A stretch of 55,260 nucleotides of DNA, taken from contig JBGVLV010000017.1 in assembly GCA_045124465.1 (NCBI GenBank), forward strand, positions 1 to 55,260, written 5' to 3'. The notes below the pieces were generated by a model that was not told the origin of the DNA, did no database searches, and worked only from the letters and a program-made list of their open reading frames with translations. This DNA is from Scatosoma sp045124465. GTDB lineage: Bacteria; Bacillota; Clostridia; Christensenellales; Borkfalkiaceae. Below, piece by piece: positions 23,783-32,765 of the stretch. The first letter of the stretch is position 1, and every line of letters starts with the position of its first letter. The position numbers and the translations under genes are program-made.

Positions 23783-25512
23783 AAAAAACTTCCGGCGGCG
23801 TACTCCGCCGTATCTTGCGCTACGTGGGCAAATACCCCCTGTCCCTTATCGGCTCGCTGTTCTTCGCGGTCTTGACTGTGGCGGCGACCCTGCTCGTACC
23901 CGTATTCTTCGGCGACGCGATCGACTGTATCGTTTCGGCGGGGAACGTGGATTTCGAGGGGCTGAAACGCCTGTTCCTGCAAACCGCGGCGGCGGTGGGG
24001 ATCGCCGCGCTGTCGCAATGGCTGATGAGCCTTTGCAACAACCGCATTTCCTGTAACGTGGTGCGCGACCTGCGCCGCGACGCCTTTTCCAAGATCGGGA
24101 AACTGCCCTTAAAATATATCGACTCCCACCCGCACGGGGATACGGTCAGCCGCGTCGTCGCCGACGCAGACCAGTTCTCCGACGGGCTTTTGATGGGGTT
24201 CACGCAATTCTTTACGGGCGTGATGACCATACTCGGCACGATCGCGTTTATGCTCGTCGCCAACCCCAAGATCGGGCTTGTGGTCGTGCTGTTGACCCCC
24301 GCGTCCCTGTTCGTAGCGAAGTTCGTGTCCACGCATACGCATAAATTTTTCGTGGAACAGACCAAGACCCGCGGCGAACAGACGGCGTTCGCGGAAGAGG
24401 CGCTCGGCGGGTTAAAGACCACGCAGGCGTTCGCGCACGAGGACGAGAACGCGGAAAAATTCGACGAGATCAACGCAAGACTGGAAAAAGCCGCCCTCAA
24501 AGCGACCTTCTATTCCTCGCTCACCAACCCCTCGACGAGATTTATCAACAACCTCGTGTACGCGGCGGTCGCGCTCATCGGCGCGTTCGACGTGGCGGGC
24601 GGCGCGTTTACCGTCGGCGGTCTGACCAAATTCCTCTCCTACGCCAACCAGTACACCAAACCGTTCAACGAGATCTCGGGCGTCGTCACCGAACTGAAAA
24701 GCGCGTTCGCGTGCGCGGCGCGGATCTTCGAGCTTATCGACGAGCTTGAAGAACCCTCGGACGAACGCAATCAAGACCTCGGCAAAGCGGAGGGGAACGT
24801 GGAACTTCGCGAAGTGGCGTTCTCCTATTCCAAAGACCGCAAACTTATCGAGGGGCTTTCCCTTTCCGTGCATACGGGACAACGGGTCGCCGTCGTCGGC
24901 AGAACGGGCAGCGGCAAGACCACGCTCATCAATCTTTTGATGCGGTTCTACGACGTGGACGGCGGCGCGGTGGAAGTCGAGGGCAAGGACGTGCGGGAGA
25001 TCACGCGCAAGTCGCTCCGAGAAAACTACGGTATGGTTTTGCAGGAAACGTGGCTGAAAAGCGGCACGGTGCGCGAGAATATCAAAATGGGCAGACCGTC
25101 CGCGACGGACGACGAGATGATCGCGGCGGCGAAAGCCGCCCACGCGCACGGGTTTATCAAACGTATGGAAAAGGGCTACGATACCGTGCTTGGCGAGAGC
25201 GGCTCGCTCTCCGAGGGTCAAAAACAGCTCCTTTGCATCACCCGTATCATGCTCGCGTTGCCGCCTATGCTCATTCTCGACGAGGCGACCTCGTCCATCG
25301 ATACGCGAACGGAACGCAAGATCGGCGACGCGTTCGACGCGCTTATGGAAGGCAGAACGACCTTTGTCGTCGCGCACAGACTTTCGACCATCGTACACTC
25401 CGATCTTATTCTCGTGATGGAGAACGGTCGGGTCGTCGAACAGGGCAAACACGCCGAACTTTTGCAAAAAGGCGGCGCGTACGCGGCTCTGTATAACGGT
25501 CAATTCGCATAG
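23779..25512 (+). CDS. Heterodimeric ABC exporter, catalytic subunit (pair 1)
   Basis: 577 residues with the same transmembrane plus nucleotide-binding layout. Walker A is G-R-T-G-S-G-K-T-T, the signature is L-S-E-G-Q-K-Q (Glu instead of the usual Gly), Walker B ends L-I-L-D-E502, and the switch histidine is present (V-V-A-H-R-L-S-T). It therefore supplies the intact catalytic residues for the composite ATP site with the upstream subunit. The start at 23779 overlaps the previous stop (ATGA); a frame from 23719 lies inside the upstream gene. The operon ends at the shared terminator 25536-25570. Confidence 0.92.
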   Translation: MKKTSGGVLRRILRYVGKYPLSLIGSLFFAVLTVAATLLVPVFFGDAIDCIVSAGNVDFEGLKRLFLQTAAAVGIAALSQWLMSLCNNRISCNVVRDLRRDAFSKIGKLPLKYIDSHPHGDTVSRVVADADQFSDGLLMGFTQFFTGVMTILGTIAFMLVANPKIGLVVVLLTPASLFVAKFVSTHTHKFFVEQTKTRGEQTAFAEEALGGLKTTQAFAHEDENAEKFDEINARLEKAALKATFYSSLTNPSTRFINNLVYAAVALIGAFDVAGGAFTVGGLTKFLSYANQYTKPFNEISGVVTELKSAFACAARIFELIDELEEPSDERNQDLGKAEGNVELREVAFSYSKDRKLIEGLSLSVHTGQRVAVVGRTGSGKTTLINLLMRFYDVDGGAVEVEGKDVREITRKSLRENYGMVLQETWLKSGTVRENIKMGRPSATDDEMIAAAKAAHAHGFIKRMEKGYDTVLGESGSLSEGQKQLLCITRIMLALPPMLILDEATSSIDTRTERKIGDAFDALMEGRTTFVVAHRLSTIVHSDLILVMENGRVVEQGKHAELLQKGGAYAALYNGQFA

Positions 25513-25535
25513 GGCAGGTATTTAACGAACGAAAA

Positions 25536-25570
25536 AAATCGGCGGCGCGTAAAGTACGCGCCGCCGATTT
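25536..25570. terminator. Bidirectional terminator between ABC exporter and ClC genes
   Basis: A perfect 15-bp stem (AAATCGGCGG at the left foot, GCCGCCGATTT at the right) with loop AAAGT and A/T tracts at both feet sits between convergent genes. Confidence 0.85.
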
Positions 25571-25581
25571 CAAATATCCGT

Positions 25582-27192
25582 TTAAATGACGTCCGTTTCG
25601 CTCTCGCGGTAGTCCTGTTCGCCGACGATGGCGGTGAGTTCTTCCTTGGTCTGCGCCTCGTCGTAGGTCGAATACCGCACGTGCAAAATATCTCCTTCGC
25701 GGATCGCTTTGCCGCCGTGCTCGTCCACCTGCGCGTTCCCCGATTGTTCCTTGCGTTGCAGGGAAAGCACGAACAGGTTGGCGGGCCAGAAGATGTCGCG
25801 GATCTGTTTCCCGATCGCGAAAGAATCTTTCTGCACGGTCACGAACGTGTCGATGACCTTGGTCGTACGGTCTTTGTTGAGGTCTTTGACCCGATTTTCC
25901 ACAACGCTGTCGTTGACCGATTTGACGTTGAAGATCTCGGTGATGATGAACGCGACCGCCGAAACGACGATGACGTAGAGAATGTTCTCATAACAGGACA
26001 AAGCCTCCACCGAGAACACGATCGCCGTGATGGGCATTTTCATCATACCCGCGATACACGCGGCGATACCGAGCGCCAGCAAAACGGAATGATATTCCCC
26101 GCCAAGCCCGAACAGCGTTTCGAGCGTACCGCCGAGAATGGCGGCGAGTACGACGCCGAGCGCGAGAATGGGCAGGAAGATACCGCCCGTGATACTGTTC
26201 GAGTTGGCGGAAAGGGTCAAGGTCGAACGTACCAGCAGGATCAAAAGGAGCAAATAGATGGGCAGCTGTTCTTCGAACAGGGTGAGGATCAGCTCGTGAC
26301 CCGTGGAGATGAAATAGTAGGAGCAAAGCCCCAAAACGAGGGTCGCGGCGAATACGAAAAATATCTTATAATAATGCGGTACTTTGCCGAGCTTTTTCTT
26401 GAAAAATCTGTTGACGATACGGTAGTATTTCAAGAACACGACGGCGAACAGTCCGACGGCAAGCCCGATGACGACGGGCAGCCAAATATCTTTGAGGGAG
26501 AGGGAAAGTATCTGCATTTGCGGAAACAGATAGGCGTTCACGCGGAGCAAAGGCGCAATCAGCTCGGTGGTGAAACACGCGAACATGACCGAGGTCGCGG
26601 AAACGATGACGATCATCGGGGAGATACGCTGGTGCGCCTCCTCGATCGAGAACATAATGCCCGAAATGGGCGCGCCCGTCGCCACCGCGAAACCCGCGCA
26701 CGCGCCGCCCGTCATCGCGTAACGGTCCCAAGCCCTGTGCTTTTTCGCGAACGAATACACGCTCCCGCGCCCGATCGCCGTACCCATCTGCACGGACGGA
26801 CCTTCGTTGCCGAGCGGTACGCCGATGAGAAAGCTCGTGAGCGATAAGAAGAAAGTGCCGACGAGATTTCTCAGCCACTTGAACGTGATGATCCCGCGCA
26901 AAATACCGATCGAGGTGGGAATACCGCCCCCGCGGAGGTTGGGCATTTTCTTATATAAAACCGCGAACAGCACGGCGATGCCGAACAGCACGACGAGTAC
27001 GAGGGGGATAAAATACAAATGCTCCCGTAAATAGGCGTAACCCGTTTGGGAGAGGGAGATGACGTATTTCGCGCACACTTTATAGAGGTTGACGACGAGC
27101 GCGGTCAAAACGCCCGTGATCGACCCGAAAATAAAGGCGGGGAATATGAGGTTTATAAAATAATTTTTCAGTCTGGTCTTTTCTTTCGTCAT
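25582..27192 (-). CDS. ClC-family chloride channel/transporter with TrkA-C domain
   Basis: 536 residues from the preferred start. About ten to twelve hydrophobic segments form the ClC core. The anion-path motifs are recognisable: G-G-G-I-P-T-S-I-G in place of GSGIPE, and G-N-E-G-P-S-V-Q with the external gating glutamate, the latter suggesting proton-coupled exchange. The C-terminal 80 residues form a cytosolic TrkA-C/RCK_C regulatory domain. The frame is open to 27264, but the promoter -10 lies at 27225-27230, so the true start is 27198 or 27192. I chose 27192 because GGA is spaced eight bases before it. It is monocistronic and convergent to the ABC pair. Confidence 0.9.
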   Translation of the reverse strand: MTKEKTRLKNYFINLIFPAFIFGSITGVLTALVVNLYKVCAKYVISLSQTGYAYLREHLYFIPLVLVVLFGIAVLFAVLYKKMPNLRGGGIPTSIGILRGIITFKWLRNLVGTFFLSLTSFLIGVPLGNEGPSVQMGTAIGRGSVYSFAKKHRAWDRYAMTGGACAGFAVATGAPISGIMFSIEEAHQRISPMIVIVSATSVMFACFTTELIAPLLRVNAYLFPQMQILSLSLKDIWLPVVIGLAVGLFAVVFLKYYRIVNRFFKKKLGKVPHYYKIFFVFAATLVLGLCSYYFISTGHELILTLFEEQLPIYLLLLILLVRSTLTLSANSNSITGGIFLPILALGVVLAAILGGTLETLFGLGGEYHSVLLALGIAACIAGMMKMPITAIVFSVEALSCYENILYVIVVSAVAFIITEIFNVKSVNDSVVENRVKDLNKDRTTKVIDTFVTVQKDSFAIGKQIRDIFWPANLFVLSLQRKEQSGNAQVDEHGGKAIREGDILHVRYSTYDEAQTKEELTAIVGEQDYRESETDVI

Positions 27193-27224
27193 AAACATTA
27201 TCCGTCGTTCGGTCTTTGGGGTAC

Positions 27225-27253
27225 AGTATAACATATAGAAAGGGAAAAAGCAA
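27225..27253 (-). promoter_or_regulatory. Sigma-A promoter of the ClC gene
   Basis: On the minus strand TTGCTT (27248-27253), 17-nt spacer, TATACT (27225-27230). Confidence 0.7.
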
Positions 27254-27390
27254 GCGTATTGCACGGCGGGAGGAAAGTACTTTTCCGTAAAAAGGATAGA
27301 AATATTTTAGTACGGGTCTGTTTAAAAAGCATACTTTTTCGCCCGTTTTCCCCATTCGGCGCATACCTGCCCCCTTGCTTTTTTAAAAAG

Positions 27391-27419
27391 GCATATCTTC
27401 GCTAAGGCTTTCATATACT
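27391..27419 (+). promoter_or_regulatory. Sigma-E-like sporulation promoter of yqfCD
   Basis: GCATATC (27391-27397), 14-nt spacer, CATATACT (27412-27419): this fits the mother-cell sigma-E pattern (KCATATT-N13-15-CATACAHT) rather than sigma-A. yqfC and yqfD belong to the sigma-E regulon in Bacillus subtilis. Confidence 0.6.
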
Positions 27420-27456
27420 ATGTTTGACGGAAAATAAGTCAAGGGAGCGTGAAGGT

Positions 27457-27717
27457 ATGCGGCTGTACGACGAGATATTCAAAAGCGCGGAGGGGGTCGC
27501 GCTTTCGCGGTTTACCATCGTGCCGCGGGGCGGCGGCTATTTCGAGGGCGTGAAAGCGGTGGGGGATTTCTCTCCCGAACGGATCGTGCTGTATTTCCCG
27601 CGCGAGAGCGTGGAAGTGGAGGGCGAGGAACTTTCCATCGGCAAGTATTGCGACGGCGATCTTCGGCTTTCGGGGCGGATACTTTCCGTTCGGCTGTTGG
27701 ACGGAAAACGGGGGTAA
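27457..27717 (+). CDS. yqfC: Sporulation protein YqfC
   Basis: 86 residues from the ATG with GTGAAGG upstream; an earlier in-frame start at 27424 is not needed. It is a small beta-rich protein with the family pattern R-L-Y-D-E-I-F near the start, G-G-Y-F-E-G-V-K in the middle and G-D-L-R-L-S-G-R-I at the end. It is a conserved partner of YqfD in spore formers. The exact role is unknown; it is made in the mother cell. yqfD follows after four bases. Confidence 0.88.
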   Translation: MRLYDEIFKSAEGVALSRFTIVPRGGGYFEGVKAVGDFSPERIVLYFPRESVEVEGEELSIGKYCDGDLRLSGRILSVRLLDGKRG

Positions 27718-27721
27718 GCGT

Positions 27722-28636
27722 ATGGGCTTTTTCTCTTTGCGCGAGAAGATACTCGTCGAAGGCATTATGCCCGAACGCGCGCTTTTGAGGCTCCGTCGGG
27801 CGGGAATAGACGTTTATAACGTAAAAAAAACGCAAAAAAATCAAATACTTTTCAGCGTAAAGAAAAAAGATAGCGAAAAAGTTTTTGCAATTTATCCGAA
27901 TGTGTGTTATAATAGTAACGGGTACAGTCCCTACGTCGCCCGAAAAGTCGGCGCGGAAGGGTTGGCTCGGCTGCTTTCCCGCGGCAAGGACCGCATAGGT
28001 CTTGTCCTCGGCGCGCTCCTCTTTTGCGGTTGCACGCTCTTTTCCGATACCCTTGTTCTGGGCGTGGAGTTCACGGGTACGGACGTGTACGCGCGCGAGG
28101 CGTACGCGGCCCTCGAAGAATACGGGATCGGACCGTTTTCGGGCTACGAGCGCGGCAACGAGGATCTCATTTGCGCGAAACTCCTTTCCCTCGACGGCGT
28201 GGAATTCTGCTCGGTGAAAAAATCGGGCTGTCGGGTACTCGTGGAGATACGGCTCGCCTCCTTCCAAGAACCCTCGAAAAAGAACGGGGATATGACGGCG
28301 GCGCATACGGGCAAACTGCTCTCGCTCACCGTCCTTCGCGGCACGGCGCTCAAAAAGACGGGCGAGGAAGTGCGGGTCGGCGAACCGCTCGTCGGCGGGT
28401 ACTTCGAAACGGTCGAGGGCGAGAAACGTACGGTCGCGCCCATCGCGCGCGCGTATATCGCGTGTACATACGAGGCGGAAGTCGCGGCGGCGGACGGAGA
28501 AACGGCGTTTGCGGAATGTTACCTGTCGCTCGGACTGACCGAGAAAGACGAGATAACGGGTACGTCGATCGTGCAAAACGGGGAAATGTTTCACGTGAAA
28601 ATCGACTACACCGCGGTGGAGACCTTCAATTTTTAG
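27722..28636 (+). CDS. yqfD: Sporulation protein YqfD
   Basis: 304 residues, shorter than the roughly 400 of the Bacillus protein. The N-terminal domain has R-L-R-R-A-G-I-D-V-Y-N-V. One transmembrane segment follows (about 98-115: I-G-L-V-L-G-A-L-L-F-C-G-C), then an extracytoplasmic domain with F-T-G-T-D-V-Y and a K-K-S-G-C-R-V-L-V-E-I stretch. It is required at sporulation stage IV in Bacillus and mother-cell expressed. It forms an operon with yqfC and leads into phoH. Confidence 0.9.
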   Translation: MGFFSLREKILVEGIMPERALLRLRRAGIDVYNVKKTQKNQILFSVKKKDSEKVFAIYPNVCYNSNGYSPYVARKVGAEGLARLLSRGKDRIGLVLGALLFCGCTLFSDTLVLGVEFTGTDVYAREAYAALEEYGIGPFSGYERGNEDLICAKLLSLDGVEFCSVKKSGCRVLVEIRLASFQEPSKKNGDMTAAHTGKLLSLTVLRGTALKKTGEEVRVGEPLVGGYFETVEGEKRTVAPIARAYIACTYEAEVAAADGETAFAECYLSLGLTEKDEITGTSIVQNGEMFHVKIDYTAVETFNF

Positions 28637-28668
28637 AACGGCCCGAACAACGGGCGGAGGCAGGATAG

Positions 28669-29697
28669 TTGGCGAAAAAGATCAAGACAACGAAAACGGT
28701 GGACGCGAAGTCGGTGGACAGGCTCGCGCGGATACTGGGCGCGTTCGACGAAAATCTGGACTTTCTGATGAAAGAACTGAATATCGTCGCATACGTCGAG
28801 GGCGTAAAGATACGGCTCGAAGGCGAGCTTGCGGCGGTGTCGCTCGGCGAGAAAACGCTGACCGCGCTCGTGGACGTCGCGGATAGCGGCGAGGAGATCG
28901 ACCGCCGCCGCGTGGCGTATTGTATCGAGCTTGCCAAGGAAGGAAAGGAGGAGGAACTCCGTACCCTCGAAAGCGGCGTAGTCGCGGTCACGGCGACGGG
29001 CAAGCGGATTAAGTGCAAGACGGTCGGTCAGAAAGCGTACGTGGACGCGATCGGGAAGAACACGGTCGTATTCGGGGTCGGACCTGCGGGTACGGGTAAG
29101 ACCTATCTCGCCGTGTGCATGGCGGTGTCGGCGTTCAAGAGCAAACAAGTGGAGAAGATCATTCTCACAAGACCCGCGGTGGAGGCGGGCGAGAAACTCG
29201 GCTTTTTGCCGGGCGATCTGCAAACGAAGGTCGATCCCTATCTCCGACCGCTGTACGACGCGTTGCAGGAGCTGTTGGGGTTGGATACGTACGCCAAACT
29301 CATGGAACGGGGCGTCATCGAGGTCGCGCCGCTCGCGTATATGCGGGGCAGAACGCTCTCGAACGCGTTCATCATACTCGACGAGGCGCAGAACACGACG
29401 AAGGAACAGATGAAAATGTTCCTCACGCGTATGGGCGAGGGCAGTAAGACGGTAGTGACGGGCGACGTTACGCAGATAGACCTCGACGGTAAGGCGAGCG
29501 GACTCGTACACGCGACGGAGATCCTCGAAGGCGTAGAGGGGATCGCGGTATGTCGGCTGACGGGGAAAGACGTCGTAAGACACCCGCTCGTAATGCGGAT
29601 CATTCGCGCGTACGAACAGGCGGAAACCAAACCTGCGCGAAAAACGGAAAAGCCGTCGGCGGGGAGAAAACCCGCGGCGGCGGAAAAAGGAGAATAA
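28669..29697 (+). CDS. phoH: PhoH family P-loop ATPase
   Basis: 342 residues with a TTG start supported by GGAGG eight bases upstream and no better in-frame start nearby. Motifs: Walker A G-P-A-G-T-G-K-T near residue 141, Walker B I-I-L-D-E-A-Q-N, and T-R-P-A-V-E-A-G-E-K-L-G-F-L-P-G. PhoH-like proteins are cytoplasmic ATPases, probably RNA helicase-like, and sit next to ybeY and the HD-domain gene in most Firmicutes, which suggests roles in RNA metabolism. It is placed 32 bases after yqfD in the same operon. Confidence 0.94.
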   Translation: MAKKIKTTKTVDAKSVDRLARILGAFDENLDFLMKELNIVAYVEGVKIRLEGELAAVSLGEKTLTALVDVADSGEEIDRRRVAYCIELAKEGKEEELRTLESGVVAVTATGKRIKCKTVGQKAYVDAIGKNTVVFGVGPAGTGKTYLAVCMAVSAFKSKQVEKIILTRPAVEAGEKLGFLPGDLQTKVDPYLRPLYDALQELLGLDTYAKLMERGVIEVAPLAYMRGRTLSNAFIILDEAQNTTKEQMKMFLTRMGEGSKTVVTGDVTQIDLDGKASGLVHATEILEGVEGIAVCRLTGKDVVRHPLVMRIIRAYEQAETKPARKTEKPSAGRKPAAAEKGE

Positions 29698-29703
29698 CGA
29701 AAG

Positions 29704-31215
29704 ATGGCGGAAAAAAAATTCGGTGCGGAATGGACGAAACAACACACGCTCAAAAGCACGTTGCTGTTCCTGTTGCATTTCCTGATATTTATGCTGATAG
29801 CGGCGGGGCTATTGCTCGGCGATAAGCTCTCCGAGTTAAAGAAGTATATGAGCGAACAGGGCGCGAACTATCTGTACGCGACTTTCTGTATCTTTTTGCT
29901 CTTTGTCATTACGTATTTTTACTTCTTCTTCGAGGACAGATCCATTCTCACGAGCGGAAAGAATATCGCGCTCGTGTTCACCGTGCTCGATCTGTATTTG
30001 ATCCTGTCCTGTCTGATCGGGTATAAGCTGGCGATCTACGCGCGACCCGTCGCGCTCGTCGCGCTCTTGCTGTTCGTGCTCATCGGACGGAGAAACGCGA
30101 TATTTATGAACATTATCTGCGCGCTCCTCATATTCGTCATAGACACGTTCGCCGTGCCCGAAGTTTCGGCGAAGATATGCTATTCGTCCCTCGTCATTTC
30201 CTTCTCCGCGGGTATGATCGCGATCTTCTTCGGCGGTAAGGTGAAGTCCAGACTTGCGGTCATTTTCATAGGCATTACGATCGTGTTCCCCATCGACGCG
30301 ATCATCGTCTTGCTCGAAGTTTCCAACCTCGTCAACGCGGGCGAAACGCTCGTCACCGAACAGTCGCACTTCCAGTATATCTTAACGCAAATGGGTTATG
30401 GTCTGTTCGGCGGCGTGATGTCCACGGTCATCTTCCTCGCCGTATTGCCGATATTCGAAAGCCTGTTCAACTGTCTGACGGTGTTCCGACTTCGGGAGCT
30501 TACGAGTTCGGACGCGAAGATACTTAAAAAGCTGAAAAGGGAGGCGCCGGGCACGTATAACCATTCGGTGATGGTGGCGCAGCTCGCGGAGGCGAGCGCG
30601 GCGGCGATCGGCGAGAACGTAGACCTTGCGAGGGCGGCGGCACTGTATCACGACGTCGGAAAATTGCATTGTCCCGAACATTTCACGGAAAACCAAGGCG
30701 ATTACAACCTGCACGAAGAACTCACGCCCGAACTTTCGGCGGATATTATCCGTTCGCACGCCAAGGACGGGTATACGCTGATCCGTTCCAACCACCTGCC
30801 CGAATTCCTCGCGGACGTCGCGCTCGAACACCACGGCACGATGCCCATTCGGTATTTCTACGCCAAAGCCTTGAAGATGACGGACGGGGAACTGAATATC
30901 GAGGACTTCTCGTATATGGGACCCAAACCCCAGACCAAACTCGCGGCGATCATTATGATCTGCGACGCGTCGGAGGCGGCGGTCCGCGCCGCGAACGCGC
31001 GTACGCCCGAGCAAACGGAAAAGGCGATACGTTCGGTCATCGAGGAAAGAATGGACCTCGAACAGTTCGCGGAATGCGACGTAACGATGGCGGACCTCAC
31101 GAAGATACGCCAAGCGCTCGTGAATACGCTTTCGGGCGTGTATCATCACCGTATACAGTACCCGAATATCAAGTATAAACGTACGGAGAACGGTACGAAA
31201 GGCGAAAATCAATGA
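29704..31215 (+). CDS. pgpH: PgpH/YqfF-type HD-domain cyclic-di-AMP phosphodiesterase, short form
   Basis: 503 residues. Seven or so transmembrane helices (about residues 18-270) are followed by a cytoplasmic HD domain with T-Y-N-H-S-V-M-V, L-Y-H-D-V-G-K and H-H-G-T-M-P-I-R. Family members hydrolyse cyclic di-AMP. The usual protein is about 700 residues with a large N-terminal extracytoplasmic domain after the first helix. Here helix one is followed by only about 20 residues before helix two, so that domain is missing. The reading frame and start look intact (ATG seven bases after the phoH stop), so this is a natural short form. ybeY overlaps its stop. Confidence 0.9.
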   Translation: MAEKKFGAEWTKQHTLKSTLLFLLHFLIFMLIAAGLLLGDKLSELKKYMSEQGANYLYATFCIFLLFVITYFYFFFEDRSILTSGKNIALVFTVLDLYLILSCLIGYKLAIYARPVALVALLLFVLIGRRNAIFMNIICALLIFVIDTFAVPEVSAKICYSSLVISFSAGMIAIFFGGKVKSRLAVIFIGITIVFPIDAIIVLLEVSNLVNAGETLVTEQSHFQYILTQMGYGLFGGVMSTVIFLAVLPIFESLFNCLTVFRLRELTSSDAKILKKLKREAPGTYNHSVMVAQLAEASAAAIGENVDLARAAALYHDVGKLHCPEHFTENQGDYNLHEELTPELSADIIRSHAKDGYTLIRSNHLPEFLADVALEHHGTMPIRYFYAKALKMTDGELNIEDFSYMGPKPQTKLAAIIMICDASEAAVRAANARTPEQTEKAIRSVIEERMDLEQFAECDVTMADLTKIRQALVNTLSGVYHHRIQYPNIKYKRTENGTKGENQ

Positions 31216-31694
31216 GTGAATTCCGTTTGTATTTAGACGGCGACGAACTGCCCAAAGCGCGCGCCCTCGCCTTGGAAAAAGCTTTGGGCGAACGGGTTTC
31301 GGCAGATATTCCGCTCGCGCTGGAAGTGACCTTTGTTTCCGCGGAGGAGATACGGCGGCTGAACGCGGAAACGCGGCAAATAGACAAAGTGACGGACGTA
31401 CTGAGCTATCCCACGCTCGACGGTATCAAAGGTCAAGCCATACGCGGCGCGGAACATCCGTACGATATCGACGAAGAGGGGAACTTGCTCATCGGCTCGG
31501 TAGCGATCTGTTTGGACCGCGCGCGGGAACAAGCGGAGGAATACGGACACTCGTTCGAGCGCGAGTTGCACTATCTGATTGTCCACGGCGCGATGCATTG
31601 TCTGGGCTACGACCATATCGCGGACGCGGATAAAACGGAAATGCGCGCCGAGGAAGAACAAGTCCTGTCCGCCCTCGGTATCACCCGCGATTAA
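31212..31694 (+). CDS. ybeY: Endoribonuclease YbeY (rRNA maturation factor)
   Basis: 160 residues. The zinc motif H-G-A-M-H-C-L-G-Y-D-H is present near residue 126, with the preceding family block L-N-A-E-T-R-Q-I-D-K-V-T-D-V-L-S-Y-P. It is a single-strand endoribonuclease that matures 16S rRNA and polices ribosomes. Translationally coupled to the HD-domain gene (ATGA). In many Firmicutes dgkA and cdd lie between ybeY and era; both are missing here. Confidence 0.95.
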   Translation: MSEFRLYLDGDELPKARALALEKALGERVSADIPLALEVTFVSAEEIRRLNAETRQIDKVTDVLSYPTLDGIKGQAIRGAEHPYDIDEEGNLLIGSVAICLDRAREQAEEYGHSFERELHYLIVHGAMHCLGYDHIADADKTEMRAEEEQVLSALGITRD

Positions 31695-31828
31695 CGCCCC
31701 CACGGACAAGCCCCCAAGTAAAGCAACCGCAGGTTGCGCCCCACGCCGTTAGGCGTAGCCGCAACGAAGTTGCGTTCTAATCCCAAAAACAACAAATACC
31801 CAACAGAGAGAAAAAGGAGTTTTTTATA
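31695..31828 (+). promoter_or_regulatory. Array of three short hairpins upstream of era
   Basis: Three adjacent stems occur at 31723-31774: GCAACC-gca-GGTTGC, ACGCC-gtta-GGCGT and CGCAAC-gaa-GTTGCG. The second strand of the first and the first strand of the third are also complementary (GTTGCG at 31733 with CGCAAC at 31760), so two exclusive folds are possible. It lies in the transcribed space between ybeY and era. It may be an RNA control or processing element or an intergenic repeat. Confidence 0.4.
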
Positions 31829-32722
31829 GTGAAAAGCGGATACGTAGCGGTGATCGGCAGAGCGAACGCAGGCAAAAGCACGCTCATAAACGTGATGGTC
31901 GGAGAGAAGGTCTCTATCGTTTCTCCCAAACCCCAAACCACGCGGGATAGGATACTCGGCGTGCTCACCGAGGACGACTATCAGATCGTGTTCGTCGATA
32001 CGCCGGGGATCTATAAGGCGCGGAACGCGCTCACCGATATGATGATGCGTACGACGGAAACGAGCGCGAGATCGGTGGATTATATCCTGTACGTCGTGGA
32101 CGGTCACGACGGGATAAGCGAGGAGGACTTCGCGCTTATGCGTAAGTATAAAGACCTCGGTATTCCGATGGCGATCGCTTATACGAAGATAGACATTATG
32201 CCCAAAGAAAATATCCCGCTCGATATGGCGAAATTCTCCGACGCGGGACTCGATCTCGACGTGTTCCCCGTTTCCGCGAGAAAGGGCAAGAACGTGAAAG
32301 CGCTCAAAGAATTCCTCGTTTCGCAAATGCCCGAGGGCGAGAAGGCGTTCGTCGAGGATATCGTGTCCGATAAGAGCGAACGGTTTATGATCTCCGAGAT
32401 CATGCGCGAGAAGATCCTTCTCAAATTCGACAAGGAGATACCCCACGGTATTGCGATCGTCATCAACACGTTCGAGCAAAAGGACAACGGCGTGTACGAG
32501 GTGAACCTCGACATCGTATGCGAACGCGCCAACCATAAAGCGATCCTCATCGGCAAACAGGGCAAGGCGATCAAAGAGGTATCGTCGTTCGCAAGACAGG
32601 ATATGGAAAAGTTCCTCGGCGCGAAAGTATTCCTCACCACGTTCGTCAAAGTCAAAGAGGACTGGCGGGATCGCCCCAACCTTCTCCGCGAATACGGTTA
32701 CGAAGACCTGAAAAACGAATAA
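31829..32722 (+). CDS. era: GTPase Era
   Basis: 297 residues with a GTG start (AAAGGAG nine bases upstream). The GTPase domain has G-R-A-N-A-G-K-S-T near residue 9, D-T-P-G, and Y-T-K-I-D as the G4 motif. The C-terminal KH domain carries R-A-N-H-K-A-I-L-I-G-K-Q-G-K-A-I-K. It binds 16S rRNA and chaperones 30S assembly, at the membrane-associated ribosome pool. It sits in the conserved ybeY-era-yqzL-recO order. Confidence 0.97.
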   Translation: MKSGYVAVIGRANAGKSTLINVMVGEKVSIVSPKPQTTRDRILGVLTEDDYQIVFVDTPGIYKARNALTDMMMRTTETSARSVDYILYVVDGHDGISEEDFALMRKYKDLGIPMAIAYTKIDIMPKENIPLDMAKFSDAGLDLDVFPVSARKGKNVKALKEFLVSQMPEGEKAFVEDIVSDKSERFMISEIMREKILLKFDKEIPHGIAIVINTFEQKDNGVYEVNLDIVCERANHKAILIGKQGKAIKEVSSFARQDMEKFLGAKVFLTTFVKVKEDWRDRPNLLREYGYEDLKNE

Positions 32723-32765
32723 TTTCCCCGTCCCCGCCGCAAACTGTTTGCAAGGAGGGGACGAT

